This document shows, one piece after another, positions 50,457 through 63,510 of a stretch of 64,000 nt of DNA; position 1 is the stretch's first letter, and the number at the start of each line of letters is the position of its first letter. The notes beneath the pieces are model-generated. The model was not told where the DNA came from and ran no database searches. It worked only from the letters and a program-made list of their open reading frames with translations. Location: NCBI GenBank assembly GCA_963978545.1, contig OZ021727.1:55130487-55194486 (forward strand), written 5' to 3'. A program made the translations under genes and the position numbers. This stretch comes from Linyphia triangularis. Lineage: Eukaryota; Arthropoda; Arachnida; Araneae; Linyphiidae.

Positions 50457-52380
50457 ATAAATCCATCTTATCGAGTTTTTACAGCACCTAGTTTTAAAGG
50501 TTTTAGATGGAGCATATATACCTTTGAATCATAATAAATTAATTTAAGTTTAAGACTCAAAGATGAGGTCTCAATACATTTTTAAGTAAATTGCAATGTT
50601 TTTAAGTTTTATGTGATATAAATAAACCATATATATATTAAGTTCTTTTTTTTTTTTTTTTTCAAACGTCACAAAATAGCATAACTTCTATTTGGAAGTT
50701 AAGAACTAAATCCTTTAAAACAGATAACAAGTTCATCTCTGCTTTATATAATTGAAGAATTTCATTTAATCTGTTCAACTAAGGGAATACCTCTCTGTTT
50801 TTGAAAAGTAAACCCCAAGGGGACTTTTTAACTCCTTCACTAATATTCTGATCGTATCTATCTCAAAAATAAAATTATAAAGCTAAGTGAATTTATTAAG
50901 AAAAATGGATGGTGAATAAGATTATCATGTTTGATTTTCAATGCGATAGTCGTTTAAGAATTTATTAAATAATAAAATAATTTTTGCAAATTTTTTGCTT
51001 AAAAGAGATGTTTTGGTTCATGTACAACCCATGTCATAATTTGCAAAGAAGAAATCTAATTTTAAGAGAAAATTAGGTTAGGCATGATAGTTATCTACAT
51101 CGCTGTTTTTCTGAAAATTCAGTTTAGTTTTTGAAATATAAAATATCTAAAAATTAAAAAGAAAACCCATCAAATATGCTTATAAAATAAAAACTACTTG
51201 TATATGTACATTATATTTATAACTGTACATGAGTAATTAATAAAGAATCTGTTGAAAATATATTTTGTTCAAAATAGAAATCATACAAATAACATGAGTA
51301 ATTTAGATTACTGACATCAGTGTATAGGGAAATTAAATGATGGTAAGTGATTAAAGTTCAACTAATTACTTCGCCTCTCAGTATTTTAATTTACCTTTCA
51401 CTCACATATAGTTTTATCTTTAAAAGGCATGACGAAATTATTTTATTAAATGGAATTTTAATATATAAACATATAGAGGAGAACGTTAGAATTTAGGGTT
51501 TCATTTTTTTCACAGAGAGTAGAAAAGATATTCACAATGTTAAATTAATTTGTTTAGTGAGTAAATGTTAAATTTTTTTTCAAGAAGTACAAAAGCCATT
51601 ATTTTTCCAGCTGATCAACATACAAAATTTTGGGAAAATTATCTTATCCTATGGGTCTAAATAAATATCCAAAAAAAAAAAAAAAAAACTCAAACCAATA
51701 TTATTCCCAGACTCAATCATACTAGCTGTTGAAATGCTCGTATTCAAGTTAACATGCAAATAGAGTTTGAAGCTAATTATATAATTCTGTTAAATAATAA
51801 GAGGTATTTCAACTGCATACCTTGGTATTGTAACTAAATTCAAAATTAATATTTCAATAGATTTCTCAAATATTTTAGGATACGTAATAAATTTTTTTTT
51901 TGACATTTTGAAATTTCAAAAAGTAATATTCAAAAAATTTCATAGGATTTTGAAACATCTAAGCATTTCGTAATTTGCAAAGTTTTTCATGGAATTTTGG
52001 ATATAAAACTTATTAGAAGAATCTATCTTAAAATGTTTTAATTGTTTTATTAAAAGTCTTACTCAATTTAAGCCAGTTGTTCTCCGAAAAATTCTAAATA
52101 TACGTACACATACAATAGCACGTATCTATGTATATACAAGTGTAACACATAATTTTTTAAAGTCCATTAACAAAAATTATTGGTAAGTATATCAAGAATA
52201 ATATACAAGACTCTATTAAAGAAAATTTTGAAATCATCAATTCCAATTCATTAATAAAATGAAATATTTTAAATCGTTAAATTCAGTTCATGCTTTTTTT
52301 GCTTTATTAGTGCATGTAAACATATTCAATTGAGATAAAAAAAAAATATTCTAAAAAAAAAAACTTTAAAGATTATGAAT
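50457..52380. other. AT-rich gene-free stretch
   Basis: T run of about 17 near 50646 and A run of about 18 near 51671. Nothing else supported. Confidence 0.45.
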
Positions 52381-52870
52381 AAAATATTCATGAAAGTTCG
52401 TTCTACACAATAGCTTGCATTATACATTCCAGCAGCACTTAAATCCTATTATCCACCGATGCCCAATTTACGAAATTTATCTGAATCGTAAATTTTTCTA
52501 AACCTTAGCCTCTTTTAAGTCTACAAAATCAATTCAAGAGCCAATAGAGAGGGGGTAAAGGCGGAGTGGTGTAACCCTCTAACGCATGCAACTCACATTC
52601 CCAGGCTGAAAACCGTCAAAGTTTCCTGGATAGGCGCTACGCCTATTCCGAAATTCCCCCAGTGGACAGGTTAGAGGAAAAATGCAACTTCACTGCAAAC
52701 TCAGAAACAAAATAAAGCGAAATGCCTCCCGAAAACTCTCCTCATGAAAGTCCAATGAAGAGTGAAAGGCATCTACCATCCCGAGCGTGGCACCTCTAGT
52801 CACTTTTATGACATCTCACGGCCGCTGAAGAGATTTCGTTGGAGTATCTACTAGATATATCTATATCTAA
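52381..52870. promoter_or_regulatory. complex non-coding island, G+C-rich core
   Basis: The core (52550-52830) is among the least A/T-rich in the window, with words such as ggataggcgctacgcctatt (52630-52649), itself an inverted repeat: ataggcg-cta-cgcctat. No open frame of note. Candidate regulatory or structured-RNA sequence. Confidence 0.35.
52633..52649. other. GC-containing perfect dyad
   Basis: ataggcg, cta, cgcctat: 7-bp arms pair perfectly around a 3-base loop inside the complex island. Could be a protein-binding dyad or a hairpin. Confidence 0.5.
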
Positions 52871-53039
52871 CTATACAGTATAGATATATACGCATATACT
52901 CACACACTCGACATTTTTTTTTTTCAATGTTTATCGATTGATTTTTTTTTTTTGCCTTTTTTTTTTTTGTATTTTGTGATAAAGATTTTCTTTTTTCCTA
53001 CTAGTACATACTTTTCTTAGTCATTTTATTTTGCGTCTT

Positions 53040-53260
53040 TTTCTTTCTTCAAGACAGAAGGATCCCATTGAGATTTGATGTGGCTAGCTGTGGAGAGGGG
53101 CATAATACAATATACCGTCACAGCTGTCACTGATGTGGGAAGAATGAAAGGAGCCAGAGAATAAAAAAGATTGTTATAGTGCACCAACAGGGATCAGAGG
53201 AGGGATTTCTTGCTTATCCTTGAGCGTCATATTATCGTGAGTAGAAAATGGTAGCATGAA
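53040..53260. promoter_or_regulatory. complex non-coding island
   Basis: Mixed composition with cagctg (E-box) and attgttat (Sox-like) words. No reading frame. Preceded by a T-rich tract at 52914-53060. Confidence 0.3.
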
Positions 53261-54235
53261 ATGGATATAAAATATTATTTGAGTATCAGTTATTTACTTG
53301 AGTTTTCTAGGAGCTTGTGAAGTTATTTTCTGTTAAACCCTAAATAATAGTATTTCTTATAGAGTACTTGTTACTGATATTCACTATTTCAGAATCGGAC
53401 TTGTTGTAAAATAAAAGATTTTTTTTTTTTTTACCTACGCTAAGGCATGAATATTTATAATTTCTCAAATTTGTAATTAGAATGGATAATTTGTCAAGTT
53501 CTCAATAAAAACGTTGCGAGTATTAAACTAAATTTTCCTTTTTATCCTTAGCTTAACTATTTCATTTAAAATATCATTAATGTAATATCATCACATGAAA
53601 AAAATATGTAGAAAAATTGTATAATTCATGAATAATGTATATAAAATTATTACATTTTCATTGATATTTATATTAAGTTAATTTCTAATTTTGCTTTAAA
53701 TGTAATATGACGTAAATTAATAAAATATTGTTTATAGAAAATATAAATTAACACCATATATATTTTTTTAATTAACTGAGGTATTTTAGGACATAAGCAG
53801 TATTTTTTACTAAAAAGTTTATTATAAAGTCTCAAAAATACTACAATAATGTACATCATGCTACTAGTATTGCATTTTGAAAATAAGATAAGCACATTAG
53901 TTTGTATGGTATAGCACGTACTGCCTGAATTATTCTTTAATTTCTTCTTATATTTTGCTACGTGCTTTAATAATGAAGAAAAATCAGTTCAGGAATGTTT
54001 CTAACATATATTATTTAACAGTGTAAAGGTAAACTTGGAATAAATTTAACAAAATAACTATCTTTGATTAAAAATAAATGTAACTATCAAAATTCATAAA
54101 CATGAATTTCAAGCAAACTTAATTATCTTTAACTTAGAAATTTAAAATCACATGCTTACTATATATTATTATTATTCGAAGCTTATTATTGATAAATAAA
54201 TGAAATGATATTAAAAATTCCGAGAAAATACTTGA
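53261..54235. other. AT-rich gene-free stretch
   Basis: A 75-codon minus-strand frame at 53668-53895 has no domain. Nothing else supported. Confidence 0.4.
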
Positions 54236-54560
54236 AACGCAGGATTAAATCTGCATACATAATCACATTCAAATAATCTCCCTGTTTCTTGGAAAATGCA
54301 AAAAAAATGCCATGGATTAAATTTCCAATAAACTTTCTACAAAGCTTTAATTAGCAAACTGTGAGCTTCTTCTGCAATGGACGGCTTATCATCCATTAAA
54401 TGAGACAATAGACACTTAGCAACAGAAGGGAGAAAAACAAAAGTGATGTTGCATAAAAAACGTATCTCCTACAGATGATATGAAAGGATTTTGCATTTTT
54501 TCCCTCACATGCAAAGCATAGAATAAAGAAATTCCCTGGCAGGGAATATTTATTCAAAGG
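54236..54560. promoter_or_regulatory. candidate regulatory island with homeodomain-like words
   Basis: Dense in plausible binding words: ggattaaat twice (near 54242 and 54314), aatcacattc, ctttaattagc (54344-54354) and ggacggcttatc. There is no open frame. The look is that of a conserved developmental enhancer; conservation cannot be tested here. Confidence 0.35.
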
Positions 54561-57500
54561 CTCTATTTTTTATTTTAAAATTACTTTGTGGTATCTTTTG
54601 TAAAATAGGAGATTTTTTTTTACTTCGCTTATCCGTTCAAGATAGGGCACATAATGGATATCTAGGTAAGCACTTTTTGAAATTACCATTAATCTTTTTA
54701 GAAAGGTGATGTTTCAATGCACAAATATATCGAATGTGAATAATGGAGAATTATTTTTACAATATTTTTAATACTTAAATGAAATAAATTCATATACTTT
54801 TATACTGTTTCAAATAACTAATGGATAACTTAAAATTATGTGTGTTTAAATTTTACTGAATGATTTAAATCCACCGTAAAAATAGATTTGTGTGTTTATA
54901 TTTCCCAAATGAATTACTTTCTGCAATAATGTGATTCATTTAGTACTTTTGTACTATTAAAGCCAAACGATAAGTTATTTATATTTACATAATTAATCTA
55001 TGTTGCATTTCGCTATACTGGAATAAAATGAATGTGTTAGTTTATATTTTAAAACATTTTTAGTAATATAATACTCATTTGTATACCTTTAAATTAGGGT
55101 AGTTAATCCATGCATAAGTATAAAATGTAAGGTCAAAGTATGTTGTATTTCACATTTTTTTTATAAAATCGACTTTTAAGATTATTTAGGAAAAAAAAAA
55201 AACCAAGTCCAGACCAAAAAACTTGACATTTCTTAGGGGTCCAATCTTGTGATTTATTTATAACCCCTGAAGTGACCATGGCTGTCTTCAAGATAAGTTG
55301 GTTTCCCTTAAATTTTTCAATGTTACAGAATATTAAAACTAGAAAGTCCTTTTACTGTTGTTAGAATTACTTAAGATACGTATAGTTATAAGATATTACA
55401 AAAGTTTTAAGCATCACCATCAGTTATAACGTGATTGACGAATAAACTTTCCTTTGTTCACCTCGGATAAATTAAGGTATTTGCCTACATTCGGAATACT
55501 TTTTAAAAAAAAAACTTTATGTAGGAATATTTTAAGTGCCTTTTTAATTTTAGTACTACTATAGATTAGTAATACAGTGAAAAAATTTCAAATTTATTAT
55601 TCAAAAATTGCAATTTTGCATGAAATTTTAATGACATATTTCAAAAACTTAACATAAGATAAATGAAAAACTATTAAGGTTTTTAGGAAATAAATTGTAT
55701 ATAAATAAACTGCATGCTTATATCTAGGGCATATACCACATTAAGAAAAATATATTCACTAAAACTTTTTTTATGGATTGTCAAAAAATAAGTTCAAGAT
55801 TTTTTAACAATTTCACCTTGTTTACATTCAAACTAAAGGTGGTATTTCATAAAATTACCATCCAATCTCAATTTCCATAACCAATGCACTAGAAAACATT
55901 CAAAAAGAGAAGTACAAAATATTTTATAATGATTCATGAATAATTTTTTGAGTTATGACATTTCGAATTAGCAATATTTGTGTGAGAATCAATTCCTAGA
56001 AAAATGCATTTAAACTTTAAAACACTCGATTTTTATATAAACCATATTACTTACACACTTGAAATGCACCTTCTTCTTTTTCAATTTTTGTATTTATTAA
56101 AAGGAAGGACATATTAATATTTCGAAGGAAATCACTTTTTAATCGGCAGCTTTGTGTTTTTATATGCTATTTCCAGTCATTTCCATTTATAATTTATAGT
56201 TTCAGATCAGATTAAAATTTTCACAACTTTTATTCAAATCAACGCAGAGTTAAAAAGTAGACATTTTTAGAAACTTAAAAGATTTTTGTTAAAGTATTAA
56301 CGAATAATATTGTTTGGTAAAATTTGATCAAAATTGACCTATTCAACGTTGGCAAGTACCTTAAATTGGTCAACGTGTACATAAAATAAATGTTGCTCAG
56401 AATCCAATTAATTATCTTTATCCTAATTACCAAAACAAAGCATGCATTTATGCAGTAGAAGTTAAATGTGTGGTTGCCCAAAGGACAACTGTAAATGTTG
56501 TTAAGTTGCACTTTTAAAAATCAGGTTGCCTCGGGCAACCGCAAATTTTACCCCCTGCATTTCTGTAAATGTATGAAATTAAAAGTAATGAAAATATCAC
56601 ATTTCAGTTAAGTTATTACTTAGGTAAGAAGAAAACAAATTCAATGGTAAAGTATAATTTATTTCGTTATTCATTATTTTTAGTTGTCAGATTTTAAAAA
56701 TTAACAAAGCTATACGTGAAGATAATTTCAAAGTTTTATTTATTTGACAAAAAAGAAAAATATTATGGCTTATCTAAAGTTAAGAATATATGTGTCCGTT
56801 TCTTTTGTGCTTCGCATTAGGAATAAAAATGAAAAAAACATTTTAAGAACAGAAAAGTTATTTATCGCTTTTCAAAAAGCACTCATACAAACCTACAATT
56901 GAAGATGAAATGTTGTAAAACTAAAAAGCAAGAGAGTAATGCAGGAATGGCATCTGTATTTTTTTTCTATTAACTGTATTTCTCTAAGAAAATGTTACTT
57001 TGCACAGTTGTTGTAACACGTTTTGGCAATTGTCCCGGAGCTATTTAGGTCAAACGAACTAAATAAGTTTTGTGTGAGTTGTTCAATCAAGGATTTTTAT
57101 TTCTTAGGGAGACAACTTTTGTGTATTCATTATTCTTTTTATTAGTAACTGGACTTGGGAACTTTACTTCTTTGCTTTATTTATATGCTTAGAGACTTTA
57201 TTTTTTTTTAAATTTCAATTTCAAAGAAACATGTCATAATTGTGAGATAACAATACAAAATACGTATGCATATCCCTTTTAAACAAAATTAAGACATAAA
57301 ATAATTTGAAATTAGTAAGTATAATAATCTAATTAGAAGCTATAGCTACCAAAAGTTAAAAAGTAATTGATTTTCTGAAGCACAATAAGGTTATTTTTCT
57401 TCATCAGCTAATGCAACTTAATTTTACATATATATATTACGCAAGCTATATGGTAAACTATATCAATCAAATATAATTTGAATTTAAAATTCTGCACTTC

Positions 57501-58800
57501 ACTGTAGTGATTATCTTTTATATAGAGAGAAATTAAAACCCACAGACGGTTCAGGGAATGGGCAAAATTCTACAGCTGGTTAACATTTTATTTTAAAGCA
57601 CATCGAAAATTACTTAAAAAAGCTGTTTTTGTTGTTGTCAAAAGGTTTAAACTCCCCTTAATGAATTTAGTAGCACCAAAGGTTTTGTATAAATAAAACA
57701 TTTATTTTTAAACAATTATTGACACAATTTTTTGTTTTTTAAATTTAATATTTTTTTATAATTTTGTTTTTTAATGTTTTTTGACCGAAATATACGCCTT
57801 TTTAAAAAGACTACTCCTCCTTCAATTTTTAATATTTTTTTTAAATTTCAGAACTAATTAATTATATTAAAGTATACTCTAAAGATCTAAGGAGATATAT
57901 TTTTTTTTAAATTAGTTTGACAGGAAATTTTAAAAAAAGGTTTTGTGTTTTTCAGAAAAAAATTCTAAATTTTCACAAAAAAATCTCATTTTTTTAATTC
58001 TTAAAAAAAAAGTCAATACACTTTACTAAGAAAATTCTCCCTACATTTATAAAACAGATATTCAAGATTTCAAAAATATAAACAGTTTAAATCTAAGTAA
58101 ATTTTCCCAAAGCCTTAGCATTTTAAACACTGTCAAAATTGCCAATTCTAGATTTCGAGAAAAATGAACTTAAAAATAAAAACTTCCATAAAACTACATT
58201 GTAGATCAGTATGCAAAAGTTTAAAAATCAAATGTTTGCATTTCCCTAGGAGTTTAAAATTTCTCCCATGTCTTCTTGAATATATATATCTTAATTTTAT
58301 GCATTAAAATATGTTGGATTTTTTTTCAAACTTTTCCTATATTTGGGGGTACGTGTCTCCCTAAAGAAAATATTTTTTATTGAAACAAACGCAAATCAGT
58401 TTCAATTGAAACATTAACAAATTTAAATTTTTAAATAGTTAATTGGTAAGTGTAAACGAATAAATTCATATATTATAACAACTTTGACAAAGATAAATCA
58501 GTTAAATGTTATGTAGTGATTGATTTAAATTTAAAGGAGAAACATATTTTACAAGGTCTTTACTTAATAGTTCCCTTAGTCAAGCGTCAGGAGTTAAAAT
58601 GTTAATTACAAAGAGTTCATCAACATAATCAAAGTATCATCACAAAATTAGCCTTTTTTTTGTGATACGCAATATGAATTACTTATCACAAACAAAACAT
58701 TTTATAAATGATAATATGATATTATGATAAAAGTTTATTTATTTAATAAAACTTACATAATAAATTTGTTTAATATAAATATTAGTGTCTTTTAAGAATC
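54561..58800. other. AT-rich gene-free stretch, 4.2 kb
   Basis: A/T-rich, with the paired GC-rich hairpins at 56470-56541 and a weakly complex patch at 57000-57060. The 78-codon minus-strand frame at 56275-56511 shows no domain. Confidence 0.45.
56470..56541. other. two adjacent GGTTGCC hairpins
   Basis: GGTTGCC-TCG-GGCAACC (56524-56540) is a perfect 7-bp hairpin. About 50 bp upstream, ggttgcccaaaggacaac (56472-56489) folds on itself less perfectly. The outer words tggttgccc and gggcaaccg also pair with each other. Unusually GC-rich for the surroundings. Confidence 0.6.
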
Positions 58801-58821
58801 TGTACTTTAGTGAATAAGATT

Positions 58822-59082
58822 ACTATAAAATCAAAAACAGAGGATTATATAACACAAATAATATTGCATTTGATGAGCTTAAATTACAAATTAAAATTAA
58901 AATTACAATTACAAATTACAATTAAATCAAAAACAGAGGATTATATAACACAAATAATATTGCATTTGATGAGCTTAAATTACAAATTAAAATTAAAATT
59001 ACAATTACAAATTACAATTAAATCAAAAACAGAGGATTATATAACACAAATAATATTGCATTTGATGAGCTTAAATTACAGT
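58822..59082. repeat. minisatellite, 96-bp unit, about 2.7 copies
   Basis: tcaaaaacagaggattatat starts at 58831, 58927 and 59023, exactly 96 bp apart. The copies are almost identical, which indicates recent expansion. Each unit contains an inner aattacaatta-type simple repeat. As 96 is divisible by 3, a 91-codon frame runs through; its repeated peptide has no known domain and I do not call it a gene. Confidence 0.92.
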
Positions 59083-60410
59083 TAAAAAACAAAACTCTAT
59101 ACGCACAAAAAGTACAAACAATATATGGTTACTATATTGTTTTAAAGAACAAGGCTGTAAAAGAAGAATTTATTTAATCACATTTATTACTGTGTTATAT
59201 TATCCAATTTTAGATGGGTAATTTATATCATCTTCTATCTCTCAATCAAACTGCACCAAGTAGTTTGATATAATACTCAGCGAAAAATGTTTTCCAAGCA
59301 TCTTTTTACGCCCATTCTTCGTTGATCATTAAGTTGCCGCCATCATTTAACCTGTAATTTGTACCTATGCCCGATAATTCATGTCTTGAAACTTTTCTCA
59401 GTTATCAGTATCACTGTCTATTTTCTCGCAGGTTGCCAGTCAGTTCTTAAGAATGATAAATGAGGAAAGCTGACACTTTTGATCATGGAAACACCACCCA
59501 CAAGTTGAGAATAATTAACTAGTCATATATCTGCTAAAGAAAGCATCTTCATTTTTTAGGAATAAGTTGGATGTAATTATTTATGTTTAAGGATTATGCG
59601 GTAATTTTTTTTTCATAAATAAGTAAAGTTCTAATTTTTTTTTCCATTCACGTCAAGTAAAATAGATGTTTCTTTAATTCTGTAATTATAAATATATAAT
59701 TTAAACTACGTGAATTTCATAGCAGACATAAAAGAAAACTGCTCAGTTTATTTTTCATGGTAGTAGAAAATTGAGATTTCTACTTTTAAATACTTAAATA
59801 TGTATTTGATTACATCCTACCAAATGTTATGTACATATATCGATCGAATACTATACTATTAAAATTTACTTAAATGATCATATAACTTAAAATCTTCAAT
59901 TTCTATACTAAACAGATTAAAAAAAAAATTTAAAAATGAATTTGGTTTGAAATATAGGGGTTACATTGATTCAGTTAGCAATACATTTTTTTTGAGCATG
60001 TGATAATTAAAAATGAATCTCTGGAGGTAAACGCATTTTACCATAAATAACAACTACTTCTTCAGAAGAAATTTGAAATTCAAGTACTATAGGCATATAA
60101 AAGTAGTTTGAGGTTTTTAAAATTTGTATATTTGTGCATACTCAAGTCCAAAGATTAAAAAAAAAAAACCAGCTTTTTCGAAAATTGACACCAAACCATT
60201 AAGGCCATTTCTTGTTCTGCTCAATACACGTTATCGGTCTTTGAAAACAACGTATATAACTATCTCTTAAAAATTATGCTTTATGCAATTGATATTCCTA
60301 ACGATTGTATTATTATACTTGTCAAGATAAAAACTTTTTGATTTATGTTTTATTAATGCGCATGTGCATTTTTCATAAACTAAAGTAACGTTTTAAGTCT
60401 TATTTCACGT
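59083..60410. other. AT-rich sequence with one complex patch
   Basis: 59270-59480 is more complex (tctcgcaggttgccagtc and similar) but has no frame or repeat partner. The remainder is A/T-rich with short A runs. Confidence 0.4.
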
Positions 60411-60690
60411 TGCAATTTATCCACAGAGTGCGTATCTTTTAGCTAGATGATTGCAGTAGTTCAAGCCCTGTTTGGCACTTGCAACCCACACGAGGTAATT
60501 TGACGCCTCAGCGCACCACAAAATGAGTCCTGAGGGATGAGGTAGCTGTATTTCACAGCACCAGACACGTCGCACTGGCAAAATGTGATCTCTTTCTACT
60601 TTCTCACCAAAAGCATTAGAGCAAACCTTCACGTCTGCTTCAGAATTTAGCTAGGCTTTTACTAAATTCTACAGCACAAGTAGGAGAGTG
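60411..60690. promoter_or_regulatory. complex island, possibly a retroposed or conserved sequence
   Basis: G+C-richer block with a 71-codon minus-strand frame (60417-60632), rich in Cys and Trp but without a recognisable pattern. agttcaagccc at 60458 weakly resembles a pol III B box, but no convincing A box sits at the right distance. Nature unresolved. Confidence 0.25.
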
Positions 60691-61724
60691 GGAAACACTA
60701 AGGATTAATAAAGTATAGTTTGTAGTGGTTGAAGCTATGCCTAAAAATAAATTTTATTGGAATATTATACGGAAAGTTGGGTAAGTATAAAATATTCCCT
60801 CATAACAATGAATATAAAAATACACTAAATTAAAAAATATGTACTTATCCTGGATCTGGTTCGAGCTTGTTCTTAAAGCCTGAATATATATAGCCATTGT
60901 AGTTATACAACCAAATTTAGATTGTATGTAAAATTTGTTATTTAACCACAATTTTGCATTAATATTTTTGAACTTTAATTATGCTTTTGGCCTTGTAGTA
61001 TTCATATAATAAGAAAAGTGTATTGATACGTAAGCCATGTACACCATTAGTGGGCATCTCATTTATTTTACGAGTGAAGAATATTTTTAGTCCCAATGAA
61101 GAACATTTAAACAAAAATGTTAAATTAATGAATTCAGAAAAATAAATTAGCATCATTTTTTAATTTAAAATTATGTAACTTTAATCTACTTAAGACTGGT
61201 CATATTACAAAATACATAAAACACGTTAAATGAAATAAACATTTCCCGCGAAAAAAATCTAATAAAGTTTTCCATTAACAATCGTAAATAACATAAATAA
61301 ATAGTAGTATTTAGAGTTTCTAATTAAATTTCTGGCGGGTGTCTTGTATTTCGAAATGAATTTTCTGCCAACTTTTCATTCTTCGATTTAGATTAATGGT
61401 ATAACAAATGTATTTGTCTTCCAGTAACATGTAACAAATTGCACAAGTCTGTTATAAAGCAGTATTCAATAATTAAGTTGCATTAATGCACCCCATGGAT
61501 TTCTGTGATTCAAAGGAATTATTTAATAGAAAGGGAGAGAATAAATATAAATCTTATAAATAGTTAAGGACATTTTGTTTTACAAATACTTTCAATAAAT
61601 TTGTGTTCAAATAATTGTTTATGTTTATGCAATAAATAACTTATTAAGTAGTTATTTTAATCAAAATCGTTAGAGCCTTTTTTTTAGAAAAGATTGAAAA
61701 ACATAATATTTTTGATGGTTGCTA
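60691..61724. other. AT-rich gene-free stretch
   Basis: Two 65-codon minus-strand frames (60754-60951 and 60959-61156) have no domain. Nothing supported. Confidence 0.4.
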
Positions 61725-61880
61725 CTTTATACGGAAGCACAATTTTGGCGAAAACCTTAGTAGCAGGTCCCATGGTAAATACTAACTTCTATGCAAGAGT
61801 TGAACATCGTAGGTCAATTCGTTCGGAAGTTATACTGACCACCGACACAAGGACGCACGGATTCATTATATAGACATACA
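61725..61880. repeat. probable fragment of a dispersed repeat
   Basis: Abruptly bounded complex sequence with ttcgttcggaagttatac, gaccaccgacacaagg and ending in a ttcattatatagacat-type A/T tail. The pattern recalls 3' ends of arthropod retroelements or other repeats, but no second copy lies in this window, so the call is tentative. Confidence 0.3.
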
Positions 61881-62915
61881 TTTTATACATTTAGACATTT
61901 TATAAAGACCATTTTTTTAAACTCAGTACATTTCAAACCATGTAGAAAGGCAAAAGAATATAATATTTTTTTTACCTAATGCACTACTTTCATTTCCCTA
62001 CGTTAACATATGGGTTATTGAAAGTACAAATCCTTCCAAATTGGTTCAATAGATCTTAAGCTATTATCACACTCCTTAAGGGGTAGGAGAGAGGAGGGAA
62101 GGACCGAACACTTTTTACAAAAATATTTCTAATAAATAATTTTCTTTTGATACAACATTGAAATTTTTAGAGTAACATCTTGAAACATTTTAACACACTT
62201 AAGATATAATTATGAGGGTAATTATTTTTATATCAGTTTAATAAACAAATTGAAAGTGCAAGTCAAATGTCCCCTTCCTCATTAATATAAGGGATGGATG
62301 GGACATGTGTGTGAAAGTAAAAATGCATGCATAATTTGCAAAAATATTATGAAATAAGGACAGAAACAGTTTTTCCATTTGGATCTAAGGTTTATTCTGT
62401 ATATTTGAACCTTTATTTTATCTAAAATCATTTCAAGTTGTAAAATAAATGTCTTAGTTGTGACACAATGATAAAAGTTATTCCCAATGATATCTCCAGC
62501 GAAATAATTATGCTGATTGTACAAACTAAAAAATTTACATCTTAAGTAAAGTTATTTGGCAGGAGGTATCATAGGAAAGGATGAAACGCGTCCCGTCCCT
62601 TCCACAGGCTTGGTGTCCTGTCCTTCCTTACACACAACATTTCGATAAAATAATTTATTAATTAAAAACATACTGGTTTTTAACTTAACCTAACTATTAA
62701 TTCATAAAATTTATATTACTAGATCAACAAAACATTAAAAAAAATTTTTTTAGCAATAATGAAAGATATTGGAAACTTATATTGAAAATATAGAAAGATG
62801 CTTTTAGTGTTGCAAAATAGTTTTTTTCTGACATAACCTTATGAAAACTTGCAACTAATCTGATTCTCAGCCAGGATTATGAAGCTATGATTATTTCACC
62901 TGGTGGAAGAATCAG

Positions 62916-62947
<32 letters not shown>

Positions 62948-63510
62948 TGTTTTATTTAGAAGTTATGGCAAATGTTCCATCAATCCCTACCCTCCCCTAT
63001 AAAAGAGAAAGTGGTAGTGAAAAATTTTCGGAATTTCAAGTATCCAACAGCAACAGTTTTTCTCTTGTTACGAAAATCTAGTGTGCAAAATTTCATCAAG
63101 ACTAAAATAAACTGTAGTTTTCTATAAAAAGCATTTATCTATACAAAAAGCGTCTCTACTTTATACATATTGATTATCAACAATATTTTAATCAATCCAC
63201 ATTTTTTAATTCTTTTTTAAAATCAAATGATTTCAAACTGATAAAATTTTATAGTTATTTACAAAATTTGATTTGGATATAAAACACACTTATTATTTTA
63301 TTTAAATAATATTTGTTCGATAGTAGTCTACAAACCAGGCACTAACGGAAAAGTTTTTTTACTCTAGCTGTATTATTTGTTATATTCAATTCCTCCAAAT
63401 TTTTTCATAAAAACTCTTTACAAACTCATATATGTTTTCAGTTGTACATCTAAATTAAATATTTAAAAAGTTTGACCATTTTATAATACAAACTTTTAAA
63501 TAATTTCCTC
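61881..63510. other. AT-rich sequence with purine-rich patches
   Basis: Patches near 62075-62105 (ggggtaggagagaggaggga) and 62560-62640 are more complex. The A27 run is at 62921-62947. No gene supported. Confidence 0.4.
62921..62947. repeat. A27 homopolymer
   Basis: Uninterrupted A run; no retroposon body recognised. Confidence 0.85.

Noticed and set aside
58810..59085. 91-codon frame with a 32-residue peptide repeat; also a CRISPR-like spacing
   Set aside because: The whole unit including the 'spacer' is repeated identically, so it is a minisatellite and not a CRISPR array. There is no cas context and the host is eukaryotic. The open frame follows from a period divisible by 3.
60411..60690. 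tRNA-derived SINE or tRNA gene
   Set aside because: Only a weak B-box-like word (agttcaagccc). No A box at proper spacing and no cloverleaf could be drawn.
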